From Parapristionchus giblindavisi (lineage: Eukaryota > Nematoda > Chromadorea > Rhabditida > Diplogasteridae), in contig CALSFV010000203.1 in the NCBI GenBank assembly GCA_943737045.1, positions 1,787,501-1,851,500 on the forward strand: a stretch of DNA of 64,000 bases, given 5' to 3'. This document shows positions 55,501-64,000 of this stretch, piece after piece. A program made the position numbers and the translations under genes. The notes beneath the pieces are model-generated. The model made no database searches, had not been told where the DNA came from, and worked only from the letters and a program-made list of their open reading frames with translations. Each line of letters opens with the position of its first letter. The stretch's first letter is position 1.

Positions 55501-58500
55501 TTCTCCATTATCATTCCTTCATCTTCATCTTCTTCATCTTCATTAAAAAATATTTTAAAAATAAATTCTAATCTCTCAACAGCAAAAAAAATATATATAA
55601 TGATTAGGATCACTAGGATGTACAATGTTTAATGGATCATTTCATCGGCGGAACAGAAATTTACAGTAAATGGGGGTGTAGAAACTTGTGAATCCACTTA
55701 GTATAAGAAAAATGCTTTGGCTTCAATAGAAAATCAACTATGAACAACTCCCTAGTGTCCTCTGCTATATTTCAATTTTGTTTATCCGATTGCAATCAAT
55801 TCTTTGCAGACTGGTAAGCTTCGTGGAATGGATGTGCGAACGGGATCAATGGGCGACGTTCTCTCTAATCAGTTTCGTCCCACTGACAAAACATCCCAAT
55901 TCCGAAGACGGTTCGTACTTAATTTCCTTTCTTCGTTTCTTTCTTTATTTTTGTTTCCCTTTCAACATCTCTCCCGGGACAGACAAATAAGGGACAAATA
56001 AGGGGGTAACACAGAGGAGGAAGGGAGGAGGAGTGACTACAATGAATGAATGAAGACTATCTATCTATTCATGATATGTATCTATTGGAGGCGGAGTTCA
56101 ATTCATTCAAAACGCTTCCCTTTCAATATAATGGTTACCCTTTCTTCTTATTCACCACCACACATTATCGGTCTATCTCTCTCTCTCTCATTTCTATTTT
56201 CACTCCTTTTCTGCTACGTCTTTTCTTCGCTCCCCTGCTTCTATCGTCTATTTTTTTCTCGTTCTAGAATAGACCATTTCATGCCTTTTATCTTCGAGGT
56301 ATTTAATAAGTGCGGCTTAGTGTCTGCGCACGACAGGAAGACGTAGAGAGGCGAGGAGGAGCGGAGGAATATATAGAGAAGAACAATTCCACTTTGAGAA
56401 ATGACCTAAAGGATGAAGGATTCAAGATTGATAGGCCATGTCTATCTCTTCCTTCTCTCACTTTTCCTCCTCTCACTATTCTCTTCAATTCTTCAGATTA
56501 CGATACCACATACGAACATTCTCTAGGGTGTATATTAACCTTTCTCTTTCCTTCATCTTCCAGTTCTTCATAAGTCCTCTTGTCTTCTCAACTATTCCTC
56601 CACTTCTTCTCGGTCCTCTTAAGAGGTATTCTCAGCTATTTTCTCTTCTTCTTCCCTTTCAACTTCTCCATTTCTTCTTCTTGTCACTCATTTTCTCTCC
56701 TCCTCCTCGTCTTTTCCTATTCCTCCTCTACTTTCTCTTCTCACCTCCTCCTCCTCCTCGTGCCCCCTCTTCTACAGATTCTTCCATATGAAGAAGAAGG
56801 ATGAGAATATCTTAGATAGGCGCCTCATCCATTTTGTTTGCTCCGAGAATATACGCAGCTCGACTGAAGAAATAGTGGAAGGTCGATCATATTCATTCCC
56901 CCCCCCCCTCTCCACATCCCCTCCTTCTCCGTCCTCCTACGCCTGCACAGCTCTCAGCTATCGTATCTAAAGACTTTATAGACCAAAGGATCATAATTCC
57001 CTCATATTTCCTTGTATTTATCATCGTCGCCTATATCATTCTGTCATCTTCACCTTCTCACTATATACATATCTTCTCTTCTCCACTACGACCTTTCCTA
57101 TTCGTCTTTATCTCTACATAGCTACTACCAACTCATCTAATTCACCTTCGCTACTTCAAAGTGATCCGCTATTCAGGGTGTCCTTCTTGCCTACGTCTGA
57201 CTGGACTCATCTCAATATTCTCTCCCTCTCCCTCCGTCTACCTCTCTCTTCCTCTCTCTCCATTCTTGCTCCCTCATTCTTATGCTCTGCTCTTCGCATA
57301 TTTTCGCCATGATCAAACACTGCTTCTCCTATTCTATCCATCTCCTTCCCTATCCATTTTCTCTTCGCTTATTCAATCCCCTATTCATATTCATCTTCCT
57401 CCTCCTCTACCATAAATGTCCATATATTTGTACGTCTCCAATTCATCTATATATCGTCTGCTTCTCCTACCGTCAACTAAGTCATCCATCGTTTATCTCA
57501 ATCTTTCATATCCTCTAGATGACCTCCAAATGTCGTCGCCTATCACTCCCCGTACCACAGAAGACCACCCTCCTACTGCCTCCACGATCAAGATCTCCGT
57601 TATGGTCCATACATTCCTCAGAATTGATTGAATATATTAGCCTATACTGGGAAAGTATCAACAAATTCTTAAGTTCTATGAAGAATTTAAATAATTAATG
57701 TTCTATATCTTCAGCTCGACTCGCCGACGAATCTCGAATGCACAAAGAATAGCAGATTTAGAGGATTTTCTCAATAAGAGGTATTATACCTTCATCTTCT
57801 TCCACCCTCTCTTATTCCCCTATTCACTCTATCTGACCATCTCTACCTCTGTCGCTTCGTGCCTCTCTTCTCTTTAGCTCTCGTTTTTGCCTGTGGCATT
57901 GTAAATATGGTTTAGACTGCCATACGAGGGGGTATACCTGTGTAAGTCATTCACTCAAGGCAGAGTGAAGAAATGAATGAGGAAAATGAAGAAAGGGACG
58001 CAAATAAACGGTTAACTCCGGATAAATCGTTCTCGAATGTAAAGCAGGGACCGTGTTTGTTCTATAATATTTTGAGTGTATCTCTCTTATTTTCACCTGT
58101 CTGTCTCATGAATGTATAATGAATGCTGTAGTGAAGGAAAGGCGACGATAGGACTCCCCAGTTGCTTTTCCCCTCGTTCAATCAATCTTCCAGAACATAT
58201 TCTTCTCCCGTTTTTTGGGTGATTAGTGAATGAATGAGTGAAAGGGGGGACAAGAGACGAAAACAATTCATCTTCTATTCTACTTTCTTTCTTTCCTTTT
58301 CAGTCCACAGCATGAATGAATTGAGAGCGAGAGACTATAGATATATCTTCATAGTCTCTTAGTTCTCTTTATTTCTGTATCATCATTATCCTATGCTTCA
58401 CACGATTACACTCTTGATTACTTTATTTCGTTTCCTAGTAAGAGGGTGCTGAATTCCTTTTTTGTTGGTTTCCTGTGGAAAAATTGTTGTGGTTGTCATT

Positions 58501-61500
58501 ACTCTCTTCTATCACTGTTCCCAGAGGACATCTTACACGGTTTGCTTATACCGATGCTCGCTCTTCCTCTTCTTTTCTTCGAATCTTTGCATATGTTTCA
58601 GCTTCCTCATTAAACAATTTCTCTATCTCCTCTTTTACTTCATCACATACAATCATATTTTACATAAAATATGCCTATTCCTTAGAAATAAACGTTCTTT
58701 AAATATGGAGACCCGCCGATGTTCATATAACGCACCAACGATACTGCCATTTAGTATGCCAGAAGTCAGCGCGCCCATCTCATCCATCCCGCAGTGGTAA
58801 ACCTTCGTACTCGTTACCCATTTGTCGGTAGTTCGAAACCTATTCCCGAATTTCGTCAATTTTTAAAAAAATGTACCTTTCCCTGCAAGCTAATGATGGT
58901 TCATTGATCCTTCTAGCAATCAATAAACTGAATCAGTACACAATAAATAGTGTACGGTAGGTAGAATAACTATTGTTATATATTTGCTACCTTTCTGTCT
59001 TCACAGTTTCTTCACGAAAATATTCAAGGGAATCCACCTTTAATCACCTTCATTTCTCAAATATCCAATGAGTTCCTAATTCTCATCATTACTCTCATTT
59101 GTATTTTTTAGAGTTAATATAATATATCGACACATTTATCTTATATTATCTATATCATCGGGATGAACAGTAGACGGCCATCACAACTTGATACGTATAA
59201 CACCAAACATTGCACAGCTTCATATACCGCGACCGTTCGCCCATGTTGATTGCTGATTTCATCATATTTGAATTAAATGATTTTTTTTTAAATCACATCA
59301 CTGTAATCGCTCTGTATTGATAGTAGAGAAATCATTCACAGCTATTAAATGAGCAGGAGTGATGCATGAGTGTAGCTACCTTCACAATCAGCTTACTGTT
59401 GTCATCATTTCCAATCTTCCCCTAATACCAGATTTTTGTTCTTAAAAATCTGAAATCGAAATTATCTTCACTTTTGCTAACAAATTGCAAATTTTATTGA
59501 TCGTATTCGTATCTGACCGAGGAAGCAATACTCATGGTGGATGAGTAAACTCAAGAAGTCAAGAAGCTACGCTGCAAGAACAATACATAACAAAATGCAT
59601 AGTTATTAGACTGTGTGTTGTGTCAGAAGGAATACGCGGAAGAAGAACTCTCAAAGAGCTCAAAACTGGTAATGCATGTTTAAATATAATCTCCCCTCGT
59701 TATATATAATATTTCTATATTCTATTAGATCCAACGCTTTTTCTAACGAATATTTTTTTTCATAGATGTTCGTAATAATTAGTTCCTTATTTTAATATTT
59801 CCGTTTAAACACATCATTACATCTCACCCGTTTTAATATATTTATATTATTTCATATTCTTGCGCTTTAGTTAAAAATATATTTTAATATTACATTTTTC
59901 ATGTTAAATTTGCTTATCACAAGATGTAGAATACACACAGAGCTTTGCTATTCTTGAGCGCCAATTATTCAGTGATCAAGCACCACCACATTTGCTATGC
60001 TACATGGAGAAACAGATCACATTTCATATGGAAACGGCTTTGAATAAGAAAACATCGAATGCAGAAGGATATAGTAGGAGAGACGAAGAGGAGAAGTCAG
60101 TACGTTGAATGAGATTACGAGTTGCTCCTTAGACTGTAATAGTTGTTTGGGAGGAAGAAAATGAAGTAGAGGAAGGAGAAGAAGAAGAGACGAAATGAAG
60201 GATTAGTGATGGTCATGGTCTCCCGTGTAGTCTTGTGATGGACCTCTTTCTCTTTCTAGTTAGACCTCTCTTCAACTCACACGTCTTACTTACGACGCGA
60301 CGCCCTTTTCTCGTTCCTATCTCTCTTCTCTGCCCTCTCTCTTCCTCTCTATTCTCTCTATTCTTTCTATCTCTCTCCCTTCTCAACTTCTTCCTTATCC
60401 CTTATATATCTTTGCTTCTTCTTTTCCTTTATCCATTTATTCAATAGCTTCTAATTATGTCTAACATATGGGAGGTAGCTTCGCTCATTCATCCCATGGA
60501 TCATAAATATCCCTCATGTCCCGTCCTCCGTGTGCATCCTTCATTAAAAATTCTTTGACTTTCGTTTATCATTGTGGCTATTTCTTCTTTCTCTCTATAA
60601 CTAGATAAGGCTTCCGTTGATCGAGCTCCTTCTTCTTCTTATCCAGATTTACTCCTTTTAGCATACTCCTTCTTCTCTTCAAACCTTGCCTCCTTCACTC
60701 TGTTCTTCTATTATCAAATGACCTCCTTCATAAATAATTGAATCAAATTACTCTTAGACTTTCCTCATCATCTTCTCCTTCTATATCATCCACATCTCAC
60801 ACTTCGAATATCTTTTATTCTTATTCTTCTTCTCACTCCATCTTCTTTCATATTTCATGAGCCAATTTCTTCCTTCAATCAAAAGTGTCGTAAATGAAGA
60901 ATAAGAGAAGAGAGTGAGACATGAAACTACCATTTCAGACACTTTTTCCAGTCTTCACAATCGAGGCTTTTTAGTGTGTTAGTTTCTTCACTTTATCCTC
61001 TTATCCTCTTATTCTACGTTTTCTCCCATGGGCCTTTCTCAGTCTTCTCCTCCTCCGTCCGTTTCCGATAGGCAAAGAACAAAATAAGGCAGAGAAAGGC
61101 CTCAACTGAGGTCTGTTGTGTCTCTTTTCGTTACTAACTATATTGTCTTCATCTTGTTCGCGTGTCTTTTTTTTCACGGCCCATCGACCTATTCTTTTCA
61201 CTACATTTCTTATGGCTTCTCTTCTCTTCTCATACATGGAGAGCATCAAGAGAGACAGAGAGAGAAAGGGATAATGAGAGGGTTAAAGGAGAGATAGAGA
61301 AAGGAGATAAAATGAGTCATTTCTAGTCTCATCTTCTTCGTCTCGTTGTTGTAGCTAATGAAGGTGGAAGGATCGGATGAGTGAAGCGAGAGACAGAATA
61401 CAACCAACCTCCTCCTCTACTCTCCTCTCCTTCGTATTCTTGTATTCTAGTATTCATTCCATTCTTTCTATCTATCCACCACTACGATACATAACAAACA

Positions 61501-62455
61501 ACGATCATACCCTCATTTCAGTCTTACTAGTCACGATATTGATCGTTATTGTACCCGTACAAGTCAATATATACAATTCATTCAACCGTTCACTTGACTG
61601 TTACTTCACTCCTCTTCCTGTTATTCATCTGAGTCTTCTCTTTATTTCTCACCCAAGCTCTACATCTATCTTCTCCAAATCTCTCTATTTTCTTTTTTTT
61701 TCTGCAGACAATACCGGCAACTGCCCCCATGTTCCAGTCTATTCCCTTCTACTACCACTCAATCTTATCCCATCTCAACCTGCTTTATCTTCATCTTTCC
61801 CGTAGAACTTCCATTCTTCTTCTTCTACTTCTACGCTGTACTACTTCTACTTTTAGTTCTTCCTCTGCACATTTATCTTCTTAATTTACTATTCCATTTC
61901 ATTAGTCTCATTCTTCTGTTTAAAAGGCAACAATATGCATTTAATTCTACTCCTACTCTATTCCTTCCCCTTATTCTTCAAGTATCTTCTCACGAGTACG
62001 TATAAACCGTAGAGTAACGAATTTGTCCCCGCCCTCTTGTATCAGTGTAATCATATTCCTTATATATAATACCTTCCAATATCCAGAGAGAGAGAGAGAG
62101 AGAGGGACACTCTACCTTCTGATATTCTTACTTATTCCTATATCTCATTATGTATACGACGTCGTTTCCCTTCTCTCGCGTAGCTTTTCCTTGTCTCTAT
62201 TCCTAGATGTGATCTTATAATCTTTATCTACTACAATCTACTGACTCAGTGGAATCTCCAATGGCGACTCTCGAAGGACGATTTGAAGCGGCCAAAGGAC
62301 GAATGATGCAGATGCAGAATGGAATAAACATAGACAGAGTAAAATCAGCACATGCTTGGGCGGGACGACAAGTGGCCAAGGCGCAGAAGTTCATTCGAGA
62401 AATGTCGATCACGAGAAATGATGAGAAAGACGATGTTGATGTGCATAATGAGTGA
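52511..62455 (+). CDS. Uncharacterised multi-exon gene (partial model)
   Basis: Coding-like exons with GT-AG sites: 52511-52549, 52625-52699, 53231-53376, 53590-53731, 54411-54457, 54714-54822, 55810-55910 and 57715-57780 chain in frame. Further exons 59627-59668, 59930-60099 and 62250-62455 are likely but their phases need at least one undetected exon on each side. Exons 1-4 encode a low-complexity hydrophilic N-terminus (MYRISPRSVSPRK; acidic QEEDEDKP; Pro/Ser-rich). Then come QKQWLIKEELVLFDDWK, NMFGNIHIISFTSEMIKKHE, GMDVRTGSMGDVLSNQF, FAILERQLFSDQAPPHLLCY and finally TLEGRFEAAKGRMMQMQNG with a helical tail. No signal peptide, membrane segment or known family was recognised. The final frame stops at 62453-62455, but a perfect GTGAGT donor overlaps it at 62452, so the gene may continue. 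It could also be two genes. Confidence 0.5.
52759..52966. mobile_element. hAT-type MITE with 8-bp TSD
   Basis: The element spans 52767-52958 (192 bp). Ends: CATAGGTGGGCACG at 52767-52780, inverted as CGCGCCCACCTATG at 52945-52958 (one mismatch). It is flanked by an exact 8-bp duplication GCATAGAG (52759-52766 and 52959-52966), the size made by hAT transposases. No coding capacity. It is internally repetitive (GCTATGCGCA, GCTGTGCGCA, GCTGTGTGCA). It lies between exons 2 and 3 of the uncharacterised gene. Confidence 0.9.
62082..62106. repeat. (GA)n microsatellite
   Basis: A short GA dinucleotide run on the plus strand in the intron-like stretch before the 62250 exon. Confidence 0.8.
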
Positions 62456-64000
62456 GTTTGGCTCCATTGTGATGGATGTCTGTGTTGTGTAGTCATTGTA
62501 CTGTCTCCCTTTGGGTGCCAGACTACCATAATCATGTTATTATCATGTAGCTGAAAGTGGAAAACAACTATAGACAGACGTTCTCGAGGGGTGAAGTCTG
62601 CGATAATAATGGATAATTTATGCACTGTCCTGTCTGCTCTTTTTAGACGCGATATCGTAATTTGTGGTGCTCTATAATGGCAATATGTGCGGTACTATAG
62701 ACTTGCCTTCTTCCGTTGTGCATTCTGTTTTCATCATCACGCTTATGGGAATCGGCTTTAGTGTGTTAGGTGAAAGAAGAGAATGGAAGGTCCCTCATAT
62801 CTCTACGGGGCGTTTATAGACAACACTAAATCATTTATGCCTCCTTTCCATCTCTATCTTCTGCTGCTGCTCTTGCAGGGAGTAGTCGAAATTTGATAGA
62901 TAGCCACCACAGGGCAATATAATGTTAATGTAATGTTTGTATCAGATAATTGATATTATGATGATTTTTAGTTAATGTCAATAAATAATGCCCTATCATA
63001 GGAAGTTTTGATATCGGATACATTACCAATTCTCAATAATAGGGAGTAGGAAATACCAGATATAATAGCTGATATATAAATAATTGGAATTTTTACTCTA
63101 CATATATTTAAAGGTGGTCAAATGTAAAACATAGACCAAAGTCACAAATCATTCGGATTAATTCAATCTGCATATTTACATATTTTTGTTGTCTAGATGA
63201 TTTTTCTCATTTAAAATGCACACGTTCCATATCAATGAGGAAATGTAGAAGATAAACAACTCGAAAAATTTTTAAATGCACGATATCTAAAAACATTAGC
63301 AAAATGTTAGCATAAATAAGACTGAACACTACTCCAGAATCCCAGATCACCTCAGAAGGGGAGCGGATCCAGGGTCGAATTAGATCAAAGATCGGTCACT
63401 TCGTAACTATAGTTTCGCCTTCGGATCCGTAAACTAGATTGTCCCATTTACCAGAGCATTCTAATTCCCTAAATCTCTTGGAAGTTTCCGCCCCAATTTG
63501 AACTTTAGGAGTAGTGCCATAGACAGTATGGTCTGTACGGACTAATATGGCATAATATGGCCTAATAAAATATGGCTCTTTCTCAAATGATCTCCCTAGC
63601 CTACGGTATCTTCATAATTCCCTTGCACCTTTTTTTCACTTATCAATTTATATGCGAATCTAACTAGAAAAAGATTGAGGGATGGGTCGCAAATATTTGG
63701 TCATGTTTCTTTGCCTTCTTTCGAATTCATGAGAGTGGAAAAGAAGAAAGGAGGAGGAAGGGACGAAGGGGGACGATAGAATGGAGAAGTATGTGATACA
63801 CACACACATACACCCTAAGTCATACCTTCCTTTCTCTTCTTCCTCTTCACCGACTCCAGTCATCCATCTACTCCATCCCCCCCTCCAAATTCATATTCAG
63901 TCATTCTCATATCTTCTTCTAAACGTGTGCGCAGTTCGGCGTGTAGTGGGCGTGGCGAGATGTGTATTCGATAGGCTTTCCATTCACTGACTTCAAGCCT
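62456..64000. other. Region without a supported gene
   Basis: Nothing convincing is seen. If the donor at 62452 is used, a continuing exon should lie here or beyond the window. The acceptor-like TCTTGCAG near 62877 leads to a stop almost at once in the required phase. The remainder is AT-rich with short frames only. Confidence 0.4.

Noticed and set aside
58690..58860. tRNA-like GTTCGAAAC segment near 58828
   Set aside because: The flanking bases do not form a T-arm stem and no A box, anticodon arm or acceptor stem could be fitted.

Overview
The window is nuclear DNA of a nematode. The evidence is short introns with GT donors and TTTCAG-type acceptors, an acceptor-like site just upstream of several start codons as expected for spliced-leader trans-splicing, and a clear nematocin precursor (CFLNSCPYRRYG), the nematode member of the vasopressin/oxytocin family. 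The species cannot be named from sequence alone. Much non-coding DNA is strand-biased low complexity (GA/GAA/CT-rich runs), which produces long spurious open frames.

Layout. 2636-6177 (+): seven-exon TMEM199/VMA12-like V-ATPase assembly factor, whose fourth intron holds a hammerhead-like RNA motif with its strands in an unusual order. 6934-8689 (+): nematocin/neurophysin precursor. 9441-15159 (-): thirteen-exon tetraspanin of the eight-cysteine type with a long cytoplasmic tail. 15.2-22.5 kb: mostly GA-rich DNA with weakly supported hydrophobic exons on the minus strand. 22582-27258 (-): seven-exon histidine phosphatase (UBASH3-like PGAM fold) whose introns hold a (TAA)n tract, an 86-bp tandem duplication and a 1.4-kb Tc1/mariner-type foldback element. 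28727-29690 (+): small two-exon gene of unknown function. 33267-34611 (+): RRM-like protein. 36278-41680 (+): seventeen-exon mitofilin/MIC60 (immt-1). 42980-45665 (-): aminergic, probably 5-HT7-like, GPCR whose first exon(s) were not found. 52511-62455 (+): a set of coding exons of an unrecognised protein, one intron of which carries a complete hAT-type MITE with an 8-bp target duplication.

The main exon models were checked by reading frame across each junction. TMEM199, nematocin, tetraspanin, phosphatase, RRM and mitofilin models all close in frame (244, 163, 441, 293, 244 and 679 aa). The genes are unrelated housekeeping and neural genes with no operon-like spacing. Two are signalling components: a neuropeptide and an amine receptor, not an obvious ligand-receptor pair.

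Most unusual item: at 3675-3756 every invariant hammerhead-ribozyme core position and all three stems (5, 5 and 8 bp) can be assigned, but the three core strands occur in the order A-C-B instead of A-B-C, which would need a pseudoknotted fold or reflects a module swap.
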